Below, one piece after another: positions 25,671 to 35,950 of a stretch of DNA of 64,000 bases. Under the pieces are notes generated by a model. The model was not told the DNA's origin. It saw only the letters and a list, made by a program, of their open reading frames with translations, and did not search any database. Origin of the DNA: Zavarzinia aquatilis (lineage in GTDB: Bacteria; Pseudomonadota; Alphaproteobacteria; Zavarziniales; Zavarziniaceae); NCBI RefSeq assembly GCF_003173035.1, contig NZ_QGLE01000001.1, positions 620,001 to 684,000 of the forward strand. Direction: 5' to 3'. The position numbers and the translations under genes are program-made. Position 1 is the first letter of the stretch. Each line of letters opens with the position of its first letter.

Positions 25671-26840
25671 TCACCGCGCCGGGGCGAAGACCCCGGCCAC
25701 CTCGTTGATGGCGCAGACGATGTGATAGAGGCTGGTGGTGCGCGCCGGCTCGCTTAAGGGCTTGCCGTCGATGCCGAGGTGCTCCCACCACGCCCCCTTC
25801 AGCGGATGGTCGAAATAGCGGCGCAGGCCCGAGGCGGCCCGCGCGGCGAGAACGGCGGCGGCATTGCGGTCATCCGCGTCGGCGGCGCCGGTCAATGCGG
25901 CGACATGGGCCTTGATGCGCTCCGTCTGCGGCCACAGGCGGCACAGGCCATCGCGCAAGGACAGATCGGCGTTCAGCTCGTTCATGGCGAGGTCGCGCAC
26001 CGGGCAGACGCCCGGCCCCTCGCCGATGGCGGCCAGACGCTCGGCCACCGCGAGGGCATCCGCCCGGCCGCGCAAGGCGCCCCAGCGCCGCATCAGCCAG
26101 GACCATTCGAACTGGTGACCCGGCTCGACCACCGTGTTCTCGAATTGCGCCAGCAACTGCCAGTCACCGTCAAAATATTCCCGCAGGGCGCCGGTCGCCG
26201 GGTCGATGAAACGGGCAAGGCAAAGCTCGGCGATCCCGTCGGCGAGACGACCCCAGCCCGGATCGTCCGAAACCGCCATCCAGGCCAACGCCGCCTCGAG
26301 GATATGCATGTGCGGATTGGCCTTCAGCGGCAGGCTGCGCGGCTGGCTTTCCTCGAAACCGGCGACGGGGTGGCTCCAGCCGGCGATCATGTCGTCGCGC
26401 AGGCGGGCCGCGCGCGCCGAGAGCTCACCGGTCCTTTCGCCCCGGGCGGCAGCGGCGGCGAGCCCGAACAGGATGAAGGCGTGGTCATAGAGGTCGAAAT
26501 CCGCCCGGACGACGGCACCGCCGGCATCGACGGTCGAAATCACCATGCCGTCCGGGGGAAGATAGCGGCGGAACAGATTGTCGAGCGCATAGCGCATCAT
26601 CTCCTCCGCCGGACCACGCCAGCCAAGGCCGCCCGCGATGGCGAAGGCATAGACCTGCCGGCCGGTCACCCGTGCCCGCCTCGGCTCATGGGTCGGGCGG
26701 CCATCCGGGTTCAGCTTCTCGAAAAAGCCGCCGTGTTCACGGTCGAGGCCCCGGTCGGACCACAGCGGCAGGGCCTCCTCGAACAGCCAGTCGCGCAGCA
26801 GGTGAAATTCCCGGCTCAATGCCGCCATGCCGTCGGTCAT
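25671..26840 (-). CDS. AGE-family sugar epimerase/isomerase
   Basis: A 389-residue (alpha/alpha)6-barrel protein of the N-acylglucosamine 2-epimerase/mannose isomerase family. Conserved elements are DREHGGFFEKLNPDG (about 33-47), ADFDLYDHAFILFGLA (about 112-127), NPHMHILEAALAW (about 176-188) and EPGHQFEWSWL (about 241-251), which contain the catalytic histidines of the family. GGAG precedes the ATG. It overlaps the nucleotidyltransferase-HAD fusion by ATGA, so it is the last gene of the sugar operon. Mannose-type isomerisation is likely; the exact sugar is unknown. Confidence 0.85.
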   Translation of the reverse strand: MTDGMAALSREFHLLRDWLFEEALPLWSDRGLDREHGGFFEKLNPDGRPTHEPRRARVTGRQVYAFAIAGGLGWRGPAEEMMRYALDNLFRRYLPPDGMVISTVDAGGAVVRADFDLYDHAFILFGLAAAAARGERTGELSARAARLRDDMIAGWSHPVAGFEESQPRSLPLKANPHMHILEAALAWMAVSDDPGWGRLADGIAELCLARFIDPATGALREYFDGDWQLLAQFENTVVEPGHQFEWSWLMRRWGALRGRADALAVAERLAAIGEGPGVCPVRDLAMNELNADLSLRDGLCRLWPQTERIKAHVAALTGAADADDRNAAAVLAARAASGLRRYFDHPLKGAWWEHLGIDGKPLSEPARTTSLYHIVCAINEVAGVFAPAR

Positions 26841-28063
26841 GCTCGTGTCTCCGTCAGCAGGGGTTTCACGAAATCGTCGAGGTTACCGCCGCCGAACAGA
26901 TGACCGGCGATGCCGGCGGCCGCGGCAGCAGCAAGGTCGCTGTCGCGATCGCCGACCAGCAGGCTGTGTCCGGCATCGACCGGCCAGCGGCGCAGGAGGT
27001 CGAGCAGCATGCCGGGCGCCGGCTTGCGCCAGTCGCTGTCGCGGCGATAGGCCTCGATGGCGGCATCGACATGGAACGGGCAGAAGCGTTCGTCGTCGAT
27101 ATGGGCGCCGATCTCGGCAAGACCAGCCCGGACATGGGCCTTCACCGCGCGGTAGTCCGCTTCGGTGTAGTAACCCTTGGCGATACCCGCCTGATTGGTG
27201 ACGACGAAGACGTAATAGCCGAGGCGGTTGGCCCGCAGGATGGCTTCCCGCGCGCCCGCCACCCACTCGAACCGGTCGATGCTGCCGACATGGCCGTGGT
27301 CGAGGTTGATCACGCCGTCGCGATCGAGAAACAGCGCCGGGCGGCGGCGATGGGCGGGAATTTCCGTCTGCGCCCGCGCGTAATCGTCGGGAATGCCGAT
27401 GTCGAGGAAATAGCCATCGGCGGGCAGGCCCGCGAGGCGCCCCTGCGCCGCGAGCACGGCCAGCCCATCCTGCTCGAGCGAGCAGAGCGGCGACAGGGCA
27501 TCGACCAGGGTACGCCGGAACAGATAGACCCCGGCATTGACCAGCACCGGCCCGCTGCCGGCTTCCGCCTTGGCGGCGAACTGGTCGATACGCCCGCCCG
27601 ACAGAGTGACGACACCGTAACGCCCGGCCTCGGGCAGGCGGCGCAAGGCCAGCGCGCCGACGACCGCCGGATCGGCCGGCAGCGCCCGCGCGAGTTCGGC
27701 CAGCGGCACGTCGAACCATGAGTCGCCATTGAACAGATAGAACAGATCGTCCAGCTGCTCCCGCGCGTGCCAGATCGCGCCGCCGGTGCCGGCCCGGTCC
27801 GGCTCGATCGCGAGTTCGACCGTCATGTCGAAGCCGAGCTTCGCGGGCAGCGCGGCGGCGAAGTCCCGCACCTGATCCGAGGCGAAGGCGGCCAGCAGCA
27901 GAATGCGGCGGATGCCCTGCCGGGCGATTTCCTCGATCAGGATTTCGAGGAAGGGCCGACCGTCGACGGGCAGCAGCGGCTTCGGGGTCGACGCCGTCAG
28001 GCTGCCGAGCCGGCTGCCGAGTCCGCCGCACAGGATGACGGCCTGGTTAACGCGAGGAATCAT
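26837..28063 (-). CDS. Fusion: sugar-phosphate nucleotidyltransferase + GmhB-like HAD phosphatase
   Basis: A 408-residue two-domain protein. Residues 1-235 are a nucleotidyltransferase with LCGGLGSRLG and STPKPLLPV (11-33) and metal-binding NGDSWFD (112-118), closest in style to mannose-1-P or heptose-1-P guanylyltransferases. Residues 243-408 are a histidinol-phosphatase/GmhB-type HAD domain with LDRDGVIN (246-253, Asp247 and Asp249), VVTNQAGIAKG, RKPAPGM and GDRDSDL. The zinc loop is incomplete: CPFH is present but the later Cys-x-Cys is replaced by SDWRKP. The fusion would dephosphorylate and then activate a sugar phosphate, such as heptose or mannose. ATG 28063 is chosen over a distal GTG. 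Confidence 0.85.
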   Translation of the reverse strand: MIPRVNQAVILCGGLGSRLGSLTASTPKPLLPVDGRPFLEILIEEIARQGIRRILLLAAFASDQVRDFAAALPAKLGFDMTVELAIEPDRAGTGGAIWHAREQLDDLFYLFNGDSWFDVPLAELARALPADPAVVGALALRRLPEAGRYGVVTLSGGRIDQFAAKAEAGSGPVLVNAGVYLFRRTLVDALSPLCSLEQDGLAVLAAQGRLAGLPADGYFLDIGIPDDYARAQTEIPAHRRRPALFLDRDGVINLDHGHVGSIDRFEWVAGAREAILRANRLGYYVFVVTNQAGIAKGYYTEADYRAVKAHVRAGLAEIGAHIDDERFCPFHVDAAIEAYRRDSDWRKPAPGMLLDLLRRWPVDAGHSLLVGDRDSDLAAAAAAGIAGHLFGGGNLDDFVKPLLTETRA

Positions 28064-28154
28064 GGGCATCCCGGACTGGAGAGCGAATTTGGCCACACAG
28101 CCTAGCGAAGCCCGCTCCCGGAAGCACGGTCGGTTTGCGTGGTGGACAGCGGCC

Positions 28155-29033
28155 TCAGTCCCTCAGCAAGCCCTCGACCACGTCGTCGATGGCGCTTTGC
28201 CACGGCCGCAGCCGAATGCCGAAGGCGTCCTCGAGGCGGCGGGTGGACAGCCGCGAATTTGCCGGACGGCGGGCCGGCGTCGGGTAATCGCGGGTCTCGA
28301 TCGGCAGTACCTCGGGCACCGGCCGCCCCTTGCGCGCTGCCACGGCGAAGACATGGCAGGCGAGGTCGAACCAGGTCGCCTCGCCGGCGTTGACCGCATG
28401 GAAGGTGCCGGTCGGCCCCGCCGGATCGGCGATCAGGCGCAGCGTAACCTCGGCCAGCGCATGGGCGAGATCGGCCGCCGCGGTGGGCGAGCCGTGCTGA
28501 TCGGCGACCACCCGCAACTGCGGCCGCTCGGCTCCCAGCCGCAGCATGGTCTTGACGAAATTGGCCCGGTCCGTGCCGACGACCCAGGCGGTACGCAGGA
28601 TGGCGTGGCGCGGGTTGACCACCCGCACCGCCTGCTCCCCGGCTTCCTTGCTGGCGCCATAGACGCTGATCGGGCGGACCGGGTCGTCGACCTCGTAAGG
28701 ACGGGTCTTGCTGCCGTCGAAGACATAGTCGGTCGAGACATGAACGAGCGGGATGCCCAGGGCTTTCGTCGCCTCGGCCAGCGCGGCCGGCGCCATGGCA
28801 TTGACGGCGAAGGCAGCGACCACATCGCTCTCCGCCTTGTCGACCGCGGTATAGGCCGCCGGATTGATCACGGCCGCGAAACCGCCGTCGGCGACATATC
28901 GAGCGATCGCCGCCGGATCGGCGAGGTCGAGTTCCGCCCGCCCCGGCGCGTGGAGCCGGACGCCGTCCGGCCAGGCCAGCCGTTGCAGGGCGAGCCCGAC
29001 CTGACCGGAGCCGCCGGTGACGAGGATATCCAT
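28155..29033 (-). CDS. rfbD: dTDP-4-dehydrorhamnose reductase
   Basis: A 292-residue NAD(P)H-dependent SDR that completes dTDP-L-rhamnose synthesis by reducing the 4-keto group. TGGSGQVG (6-13) binds the cofactor, STDYVFDG (100-107) contributes the catalytic Thr/Ser, and Tyr125/Lys129 in SVYGASKEAGE form the YxxxK pair. It starts at ATG 29033, overlapping the rfbB stop (ATGA). A 91-bp gap separates it from the next gene of the cluster. Confidence 0.95.
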   Translation of the reverse strand: MDILVTGGSGQVGLALQRLAWPDGVRLHAPGRAELDLADPAAIARYVADGGFAAVINPAAYTAVDKAESDVVAAFAVNAMAPAALAEATKALGIPLVHVSTDYVFDGSKTRPYEVDDPVRPISVYGASKEAGEQAVRVVNPRHAILRTAWVVGTDRANFVKTMLRLGAERPQLRVVADQHGSPTAAADLAHALAEVTLRLIADPAGPTGTFHAVNAGEATWFDLACHVFAVAARKGRPVPEVLPIETRDYPTPARRPANSRLSTRRLEDAFGIRLRPWQSAIDDVVEGLLRD

Positions 29034-30097
29034 CACCCCCTCCGGGCGAGGCCGAGACGCCCGCCGTCATAGCGGCCGGCCTGGATGTCCCGCCACCAGG
29101 TCTCGTTATCCAGATACCAGGCGACGGTCGCGGCGATGCCGGTCTCGAAACTCTCACGCGGGGACCAGCCCAGCTCGTCGCGGATCTTGCGCGGGTCGAT
29201 GGCGTAGCGATGGTCATGTCCCGGCCGGTCGGTCACGAAGCCGATCTGGTCGGCGTAGGGCCTTCCATCCGCGCGCGGGCGCAGCCGATCCAGCGTTTCG
29301 CAGATGGTATGAACCACCGTCAGATTGGTCCGCTCGGCGTTACCGCCAACATTATAGGTCTCGCCCGTCCGGCCGCGTTCGAACACGGTGCAGATGGCCC
29401 GCACATGGTCATCGACGAAGAGCCAGTCGCGGATATTGTCGCCCTTGCCATAGACCGGCAGCGTCTCGCCCGCCAGGCCCTTGATGATCATCAGCGGCAT
29501 CAGTTTCTCGGGAAACTGATAGGGGCCGTAGTTGTTCGAGCAATTGGTCAAAACGATGGGCAGGCCATAGGTATGATGCCAGGCCATGACCAGATGATCG
29601 GACGCCGCCTTGGAGGCCGAATAGGGCGAACGCGGCGCATAGGGCGTCTCTTCGGTGAAATAACCCTCGGGACCGAGCGAGCCGAAGACTTCATCGGTCG
29701 AGACATGATGGAAACGGAAGCGGCCCTTCCGCTCCGCCGGCAGGTCCCGCCAATAGGACAGGGCGGCATCGAGCATCGTGTAGGTGCCGACGACATTGGT
29801 CTCGACGAAAGCCCCCGGCCCCTCGATGGAGCGGTCAACATGGCTTTCCGCCGCCAGATGCACGACGACATCGGGCGCAAAGTCGGCCATGAGCCGGCCA
29901 ACCAGGGTCCGGTCGCAGATATCGCCCTGGACGAAGCGATAACGCGGGCTGTCCGCGACGCTCTTCACCGACGTCAGCGTGCCGGCGTAGGTCAGCTTGT
30001 CGAGGTTCAGTACCTCGTCGGCGGGACGTTCCGCGACGATGTGGCGGACCAGGGCCGAACCGATGAAGCCGGCGCCGCCGGTGACGAGGATCTTCAT
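29033..30097 (-). CDS. rfbB: dTDP-glucose 4,6-dehydratase
   Basis: A 354-residue extended SDR that converts dTDP-glucose to dTDP-4-keto-6-deoxyglucose. TGGAGFIG (6-13) binds NAD+, VSTDEVFGS (132-140) contains the Asp-Glu catalytic pair, and Tyr159/Lys163 in [14 protein letters not shown] are the SDR dyad. [17 protein letters not shown] is diagnostic for the RfbB family. Start overlaps the rfbC stop as ATGA. Confidence 0.96.
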   Translation of the reverse strand: MKILVTGGAGFIGSALVRHIVAERPADEVLNLDKLTYAGTLTSVKSVADSPRYRFVQGDICDRTLVGRLMADFAPDVVVHLAAESHVDRSIEGPGAFVETNVVGTYTMLDAALSYWRDLPAERKGRFRFHHVSTDEVFGSLGPEGYFTEETPYAPRSPYSASKAASDHLVMAWHHTYGLPIVLTNCSNNYGPYQFPEKLMPLMIIKGLAGETLPVYGKGDNIRDWLFVDDHVRAICTVFERGRTGETYNVGGNAERTNLTVVHTICETLDRLRPRADGRPYADQIGFVTDRPGHDHRYAIDPRKIRDELGWSPRESFETGIAATVAWYLDNETWWRDIQAGRYDGGRLGLARRG

Positions 30098-30660
30098 ACT
30101 GTCTCCAGGGTCAGAGGGGTGCCGTCGTAGGCGAAGGGGCTGTCGAAGTCCCTCAGGAAGGGCAGCGCCGTGTCCTTGTCGGACAGGACCGCGCCGCCCG
30201 GCGGCAGCGGCCAGTCCACGCCGATATCGGGATCGCTCCAGCGGATACCGCCGTCATGGGACGGGGCGTAGAGGCTCGTCACCTTGTAGGTCACCTCGCT
30301 ATCCGGCTCCAGCGTGACGAAGGCATGGCCGAAGCCAACGGGAACGAACAGCTGATCGCCATTTTCCGCCGACAATTCGGCCGAGACCCAGCGGCCGTAG
30401 GTTGGCGAACCCTGGCGCAAGTCGACGGCGACATCGAGGATACGCCCGCGGATGCAGCGCACCAGCTTGGCCTGAGCGTGCGGCGGCGTCTGGAAATGAA
30501 TGCCGCGCAGCGTGCCGATAGGCTTTGAATAGGAATGATTGTCCTGGACGAAGACCTCGTTCAACCCGAACCCAGCGAAACGGGCCACGTTATAGGTTTC
30601 GCTGAACCAGCCGCGGCTGTCGCCGAAGCGTTTGGCCTTGATCAACAGCACTTTCTGCAT
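30094..30660 (-). CDS. rfbC: dTDP-4-dehydrorhamnose 3,5-epimerase
   Basis: A 188-residue cupin-fold epimerase inverting C3 and C5 of the dTDP-4-keto sugar. [11 protein letters not shown] (about 14-24), [20 protein letters not shown] (about 38-57) and [11 protein letters not shown] carry the active-site residues typical of RmlC. The ATG at 30660 has GAGG six bases upstream. It is tightly packed between galE (20 bp) and rfbB. Confidence 0.96.
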   Translation of the reverse strand: MQKVLLIKAKRFGDSRGWFSETYNVARFAGFGLNEVFVQDNHSYSKPIGTLRGIHFQTPPHAQAKLVRCIRGRILDVAVDLRQGSPTYGRWVSAELSAENGDQLFVPVGFGHAFVTLEPDSEVTYKVTSLYAPSHDGGIRWSDPDIGVDWPLPPGGAVLSDKDTALPFLRDFDSPFAYDGTPLTLETV

Positions 30661-30680
30661 GAAACCCTCGATCCGGCGCT

Positions 30681-31679
30681 TTAGCCGGCCTTGCCGGCGC
30701 CGCGCTGTGACGAATGCCACGCGGCTGCCGTGCGAATGATCGTGTCGACGTCGGACCAACGGGGCTCCCAGCCCAGACGCCGATGGATGGCGCTGGCATC
30801 GGCGACCAGCGACGGGGGGTCGCCCACGCGCCGCGCCGACAGGCGATGGGGAACGGCATGGCCGAGCACTTCCGCCCCTTTGGCCAGGATTTCGGCGACG
30901 GACAAGCCCTTTCCGGTACCGACGTTGAGGGTCAGGCTCTCCCCGCCGGCCAGCAGGTGGCGCAGGGCCGCGACATGGGCCTGAGCAAGATCCCCGACAT
31001 GAACATAATCCCGGATCGCCGTGCCATCCGGTGTCGGGTAATCGGTGCCGAAGATATCGAGGACAGACCCCGCCCCCAGACCGGCCAGGACCATGTTGGG
31101 GATGAGATGGGTTTCCGGTTCATGGGCCTCGCCGATTTCGCCGTCGCCATCGGCACCGGCGGCATTGAAATAGCGCAATATGACGTGGCGCAGGCCGTAT
31201 GCTCCCTGCAAGTCGCGCAGGGCCCCTTCGAACGCCAGCTTCGTCGCGCCGTAAGGATTGATCGGCCGGGTTGGGTGGTCCTCGGCCATGGGCAGATGCA
31301 CGGGCATCCCGTAGACCGACGCCGTCGAAGAAAAGACGAATTGGTCGATACCGGTGTCGATCAGGGCGGCGGCGAAGGCCAGGGCCCGGGTGACGTTGTT
31401 GTCGTAATATTTAAGCGGATCGCGCATGGATTCGCCGACCAGACTGTGCGCCGCGAAATGCAGCGCCGCGACGATACGGTAGCGATCGACCGTTTCCATG
31501 ACCACGGCGCGATCGGCGATGTCCGCTTCGATCAGGGGCCCCCATTTCACCGCCCAGCGATGCCCCGTCGACAGATTGTCGAGCGTGACCGGCAGGAAGC
31601 CGGCAGCGGCCAGGCATTTGCAGGTGTGAGAGCCTATATAGCCAGCGCCCCCCGAAACGAGGACAGCCGGCGCGATCAT
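30681..31679 (-). CDS. galE: UDP-glucose 4-epimerase
   Basis: A 332-residue extended SDR interconverting UDP-glucose and UDP-galactose. [10 protein letters not shown] (9-18) binds NAD+, SSTASVYG (117-124) carries the catalytic Ser/Thr, and Tyr143/Lys147 in NPYGATK complete the site. [11 protein letters not shown] and [11 protein letters not shown] are GalE hallmarks. ATG 31679 overlaps the rfbA stop as ATGA, and a GTG two codons upstream is possible. Its presence inside the rhamnose operon suggests a galactose-containing surface polysaccharide. Confidence 0.94.
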   Translation of the reverse strand: MIAPAVLVSGGAGYIGSHTCKCLAAAGFLPVTLDNLSTGHRWAVKWGPLIEADIADRAVVMETVDRYRIVAALHFAAHSLVGESMRDPLKYYDNNVTRALAFAAALIDTGIDQFVFSSTASVYGMPVHLPMAEDHPTRPINPYGATKLAFEGALRDLQGAYGLRHVILRYFNAAGADGDGEIGEAHEPETHLIPNMVLAGLGAGSVLDIFGTDYPTPDGTAIRDYVHVGDLAQAHVAALRHLLAGGESLTLNVGTGKGLSVAEILAKGAEVLGHAVPHRLSARRVGDPPSLVADASAIHRRLGWEPRWSDVDTIIRTAAAWHSSQRGAGKAG

Positions 31680-32587
31680 GGCCACGTCCCGCCCCCCGCC
31701 TTCGCGGCCGCCTGCCGCGCCAATCGCCGGATGTAATTGCCGTAGTTAGATTTGCCGTAACTCTCGGCCATGTCATGGAGCTGGCGGGCGTCGATCCAGC
31801 CCCGCTGAAAGGCGATCTCTTCGAGACAGGCGACCTGGAGATTTTGCCGGCTCTGCACCACACGGACGAATTCGCTGGCGTCGAGCAGGGAATCATGGGT
31901 GCCGGTATCGAACCAGCAATATCCCCGCCCCATGCATTCCACATGCAGCCCGCCCTCGGCCAGATAGGCGGCGTTGAGGCTGGTGATCTCAAGCTCGCCA
32001 CGGGCGGAGGGCACGATGCCGCGAGCGATTTCGCAGGCCCGTTCGTCATAGAAATAGAGCCCGGTGACCGACCAGTGCGACTTCGGCTCGGCCGGTTTCT
32101 CCTCGATCGAAAGGGCCTTGCCCTTCTCGTCGATCTCGACGACGCCGAAACGGCGCGGATCCTCGACATGATAGGCAAAGACCGTCGCCCCGGACGGGCG
32201 GGCCGAGGCGACCCGCAGCATTTCGGTCAGCCCGTGGCCGAAATAGATATTGTCGCCCAGCACCAGGGCCGACGGACGCCCGGCGATGAAGGCTTCCCCG
32301 ATGATGAAGGCCTGGGCCAGACCATCGGGCGACGGCTGCACCGCATAGGAAATGTCGATGCCCCAATCGCTGCCGTCGCCCAGCAGACGGCGGAACTGAT
32401 CCGCCTCATGGGGCGTGGTGATGACCAGAATATCCCTGATCCCCGCCAGCATCAGCACGCTCAGCGGGTAATAGATCATCGGCTTGTCGTAGACCGGCAG
32501 CAACTGCTTGGACACCGCCTTGGTGATGGGGTGCAGCCGCGTGCCCGCGCCCCCCGCCAGAATGATCCCGCACCGACCAGCCCGCAT
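31676..32587 (-). CDS. rfbA: glucose-1-phosphate thymidylyltransferase
   Basis: A 303-residue nucleotidyltransferase that makes dTDP-glucose, the first committed step to dTDP-rhamnose. The signature [14 protein letters not shown] and [11 protein letters not shown] (9-38) and LGDNIYFG are visible. ATG 32587 has GGGGGA upstream; an extension to a TTG at 32599 is less likely. It is the first gene of the rfbA-galE-rfbC-rfbB-rfbD order, so the operon promoter should lie in 32588-32770. Confidence 0.96.
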   Translation of the reverse strand: MRAGRCGIILAGGAGTRLHPITKAVSKQLLPVYDKPMIYYPLSVLMLAGIRDILVITTPHEADQFRRLLGDGSDWGIDISYAVQPSPDGLAQAFIIGEAFIAGRPSALVLGDNIYFGHGLTEMLRVASARPSGATVFAYHVEDPRRFGVVEIDEKGKALSIEEKPAEPKSHWSVTGLYFYDERACEIARGIVPSARGELEITSLNAAYLAEGGLHVECMGRGYCWFDTGTHDSLLDASEFVRVVQSRQNLQVACLEEIAFQRGWIDARQLHDMAESYGKSNYGNYIRRLARQAAAKAGGGTWP

Positions 32588-32770
32588 CGCGTCCCCCAAG
32601 TCCCGACGCGCCTAGGGCGCCCACCAGTCGCGGGCACCGGCCGACCGGCCGGCGTCGTCGGGCCATCGCCCGGCTCGACCGGGACAATAAACCGATAATC
32701 GCCCCGAAACTCGCTCGAAGGCCGATGCGGCGCAACCTGATTTCGTTCCGTCTCGCCACGCGCGGACCGA

Positions 32771-34300
32771 TCAGTGGTGGCCGGCCATATGTTCGCCAAT
32801 GGTCTGCACGCTGGCGGTCGCGATGGGGGTCTCGTAGACAAGGGCGCCGTCGGACATGACGAGGATACGATCCGAAAGCTCCAGCAACTCGTCCAGATCC
32901 TCGGAAATCAGCAGGACGGCGGCGCCTTCGTTGCGTGCCTTCATGATCCGCGCCCTGATTTCGGCGACGGCCGAGAAGTCGAGGCCGAAACAGGGATTGG
33001 CCACGATCAGCAGATCGACCCGCCCGGTCAGCTCGCGCGCCAGCACCGCGCGCTGGACATTGCCGCCGGACAGAGACTGGATCGGCGAGGCGAGCGATGC
33101 CGTCTTCACCTTGAAGCGGGCGACCAGATCGGCGGCGAATCGCCGGATCGCGCCCGCTGAAATCCAGCGCGCCGGGCGCCCCTCGCTGTCGAGGTCGAAA
33201 GTGCGGAAGGCCATATTCTCGGCGACCGTCATGCGCGGGGCGCAGGCGTTGCGCAGGGGCTCTTCCGGGATATAGCGGACGTTCAGCGCCCGCGATTCCC
33301 GTCGGCTGGCGCCATAAGCTTTCGACTTGACCGCGATGGCGCCGGTCTCGGGCGGGCGCTGGCCGGCGAGGATTTCGAAGAACTCCTTCTGGCCATTGCC
33401 GGAAATGCCGGCGATGCCGACGATCTCGCCCGAACGGATGGTCAGGTCCGCGATCTCGATGGATTTCAGGCCGCTGCGGTCGGGCGCCTTCACGCCTTTC
33501 ACCTCAAGCACCGGGGCGGCATCGGGTGCGACGGGCTTTCGCTGGTCGAGGGTGGCGATGGGCTGGTCGCCGATCATCATCGCCGCCATCGCCTTGCGAT
33601 CATGGTCGGCCACCTTGCCACTGCCAGTCAGGCGGCCCTTGCGCAAGACGGTGAAATCATCGGCGAAGGCGGTGATTTCGGGAAACTTGTGGCTGATCAT
33701 GAGCACGGTCAGGCGCGCGGCCTCGGTCATGCCGCGCACGATGCCCAGCACCTCCTCGGCTTCGCCCGGGGTCAGCACCGAGGTCGGCTCGTCGAGAACG
33801 AGGAAGCGCCGGCCGAGATAGAGCTGCTTCACGATTTCCAGCTTCTGCTTCTCGCCCGCGGCGAGTTCGCGCACCGGCACGTCGAGCGGCAGACGGAACG
33901 GCATGGTTTCCATGAAGGTGGCGAGATCCTTGCGCTCCCGCCGCCAGTCGATCACCGCCGGCACTTTTTCCCGGGAGATGACGAGGTTTTCCGCGCCCGT
34001 GAGCGACGGCACCAGGGTGAAATGCTGATAGACCATGCCGAGGCCGAAACTGGCGGCATCGCGCGGGCTGTCGATCGTCGCCTCGCGGTCCTCGACCAGC
34101 ATCTGGCCGCTGGTCGGGCGATAGAAGCCCATCATGCATTTGACCAGGGTCGACTTGCCCGCGCCATTCTCGCCGAGCAGGGCATGGAAGCTGCCGGCCG
34201 GCACACGCACGGTCACATCCTCGAGCGCGGTGAAGCCGCCGAAGCGCATGGTCATGCCGACGGCTTCGACCCCGACGGCGGAAAGCCCCTGCCCGCTCAT
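32771..34300 (-). CDS. ABC transporter ATPase, BMP/nucleoside-type (double domain)
   Basis: A 509-residue protein with two fused ATPase domains, as in YufO/NupO and RbsA-type importers. Domain 1 has Walker A GENGAGKST (43-51) and Walker B VLDEPTSVL, but its signature is degenerate (AAGEKQKL). Domain 2 has signature LSGGNVQRAV but a degenerate Walker A (GISGNGQKEF) and Walker B (ANPCFGLDF). Mixed complete and degenerate halves are usual for this family. It energises the two permeases encoded just upstream and is the last gene of the operon. Confidence 0.93.
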   Translation of the reverse strand: MSGQGLSAVGVEAVGMTMRFGGFTALEDVTVRVPAGSFHALLGENGAGKSTLVKCMMGFYRPTSGQMLVEDREATIDSPRDAASFGLGMVYQHFTLVPSLTGAENLVISREKVPAVIDWRRERKDLATFMETMPFRLPLDVPVRELAAGEKQKLEIVKQLYLGRRFLVLDEPTSVLTPGEAEEVLGIVRGMTEAARLTVLMISHKFPEITAFADDFTVLRKGRLTGSGKVADHDRKAMAAMMIGDQPIATLDQRKPVAPDAAPVLEVKGVKAPDRSGLKSIEIADLTIRSGEIVGIAGISGNGQKEFFEILAGQRPPETGAIAVKSKAYGASRRESRALNVRYIPEEPLRNACAPRMTVAENMAFRTFDLDSEGRPARWISAGAIRRFAADLVARFKVKTASLASPIQSLSGGNVQRAVLARELTGRVDLLIVANPCFGLDFSAVAEIRARIMKARNEGAAVLLISEDLDELLELSDRILVMSDGALVYETPIATASVQTIGEHMAGHH

Positions 34301-34310
34301 CGCCCCGCCC

Positions 34311-35012
34311 TCACGGCAATTGCGCGACGAAGGTCGCGGCATTGCTTACGGCACCGAAAACCCCGCCCTGCATCTTGATCATCTTGATCGCGGCGGCGTG
34401 ATTGCCGGGATCGGTCGCGGCGCAGCAATCCTCCAGCAGCAGGCATTCGTAACCCCGGTCGTTCGCCTCGCGCATGGTGGTGTGGACGCAGACGTCGGTG
34501 GTCACGCCGGTCAGCACAATGTTGCGGATGCCGCGCTGATTCAGGATCAGCTCCAGGTCGGTCGCGCAGAAGGAGCCCTTGCCCGGCTTGTCGATGATCA
34601 CTTCGCCGGGCAGCGGATAAAGCTCGGGGATGATGTCCCAGCCCTTCTCGCCCCGGATCAGGATACGACCGCAGGGGCCTTCGTCGCCGATACCGGCGCC
34701 GATCCGCTGCGAGCGCCAGCGCTTGTTGGCCGGAAGGTCCGCGAGGTCGGGCCGGTGCCCCTCCCGCGTGTGGATGATGGTGTAACCCTTGGCGCGCATG
34801 GCGGCGAGCACCGCCCTGATCGGCTCGACCGGCTTTCGCATGGCGGAGAGATCGTAACCCATGTGGTCGACATAGCCGCCGGGGCCGACGAAATCGGTCT
34901 GCATGTCGATGACGATCAGGGCGGTATTGCCGGGACGAAGGTCGCCGTTCCAGGGCCAGGCATAGGGATCGGCGGCGATGGGGCCCGTCTCGGCGCTTGG
35001 GGTGGCGGTCAT
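34311..35012 (-). CDS. biuH: Isochorismatase-fold hydrolase, probable biuret amidohydrolase
   Basis: A 233-residue cysteine hydrolase. The catalytic triad falls at Asp36 ([10 protein letters not shown]), Lys142 (DKPGKGSF) and Cys175 (TTDVCVHTT), the positions I recall for Rhizobium leguminosarum BiuH, which splits biuret into allophanate and ammonia. Further BiuH-like stretches are [20 protein letters not shown] (about 83-102) and [20 protein letters not shown] lies nine bases before the ATG. It sits between the permease and ATPase genes of a BMP-type importer, so transport and hydrolysis are probably linked. A RutB-like ureidoacrylate amidohydrolase is the main alternative. No allophanate hydrolase is in the window. 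Confidence 0.78.
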   Translation of the reverse strand: MTATPSAETGPIAADPYAWPWNGDLRPGNTALIVIDMQTDFVGPGGYVDHMGYDLSAMRKPVEPIRAVLAAMRAKGYTIIHTREGHRPDLADLPANKRWRSQRIGAGIGDEGPCGRILIRGEKGWDIIPELYPLPGEVIIDKPGKGSFCATDLELILNQRGIRNIVLTGVTTDVCVHTTMREANDRGYECLLLEDCCAATDPGNHAAAIKMIKMQGGVFGAVSNAATFVAQLP

Positions 35013-35023
35013 CGGCGGGTCTC

Positions 35024-35950
35024 CTATTTCGTGATCGACAATTCGCCCGGTGCCCCGGCGAGGCTGCGGCCTGGCGACGAGGTCGCGACCATGATCGCCA
35101 GGGTAAGGATGTAGGGCGCGGCATAGAACAGATAGTAACCCTGCGTGACCCCGACCGACTGCAGCGCGGGACCGAGCGCCCCCGCCCCGCCGAACAGAAG
35201 CGCGGCGGCGAAGCAGCCGAGCGGGTTCCAGCGCGCGAAGATGACGAGGGCGACCGCCATCAGGCCCTGACCCGAGGAAATCCCCTCGTTCCAGCTGCCG
35301 GGGTAATAGAGCGAGAGATAGGCCCCGCCGACCGCGGCAAAGGCGCCGCCGACCGCCGTCGCCAGCAGGCGGACGGTATCGGGATTGAGGCCCATGGCCC
35401 GCGCGGCATCGCTGCTGTCGCCGACGACGCGGACGATCAGGCCGGCGCGGGTATGGCGAAAGGCCCACCACAGGGCGAAGGCGAGCGCGGCGCCGATCAG
35501 GAACAGGACGTTCACCGAAAGCGCCGCCTGCACCTGCGGGATATCCGACCACCAGCCAAGGGAAATCGCCGGCAGGTCGGGCGCCGAGGGCTGGATGAAG
35601 GGCTTGCCGAAGAAGAACGCGAGGCCGGAGCCGAAGAGCATCAGGGCGATGCCGATGGCGATGTCGTTCACCTTGGGAAACTTGCAGATCCAGCCATGGA
35701 ACAGGCCGAACACGGCCCCCGTCCCGGCCGCGCCGAGAACACCGAGCCAGGGCGAGCCGGTCATCACCGCGATGGCATAGGCCGCCATGGCGCCGAAGAC
35801 GAGGATGCCCTCGAGGCCGAGGTTGATGCGGCCCGACCGCTCGGTGATCGTCTCGCCGAGCGAAACGAAAATGAAGGGGGTCGAGACGCGGATGGCGCCA
35901 CCGAGAATGGCGAGCGGCACGCCCCACAGGCCGATATCGACGGGCTCCAT
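35024..35950 (-). CDS. ABC transporter permease, BMP/nucleoside-type (second subunit)
   Basis: A 308-residue integral membrane protein with about nine hydrophobic segments, of the BPD_transp_2 family. [19 protein letters not shown] (about 40-58) is the conserved EAA-like region of this group, and a second conserved stretch is [20 protein letters not shown]. Start overlaps the first permease stop (TGATG), so the two are co-translated and should form a heterodimer. The substrate (nucleoside, nucleobase or small amide such as biuret) is not fixed by sequence. Confidence 0.92.
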   Translation of the reverse strand: MEPVDIGLWGVPLAILGGAIRVSTPFIFVSLGETITERSGRINLGLEGILVFGAMAAYAIAVMTGSPWLGVLGAAGTGAVFGLFHGWICKFPKVNDIAIGIALMLFGSGLAFFFGKPFIQPSAPDLPAISLGWWSDIPQVQAALSVNVLFLIGAALAFALWWAFRHTRAGLIVRVVGDSSDAARAMGLNPDTVRLLATAVGGAFAAVGGAYLSLYYPGSWNEGISSGQGLMAVALVIFARWNPLGCFAAALLFGGAGALGPALQSVGVTQGYYLFYAAPYILTLAIMVATSSPGRSLAGAPGELSITK

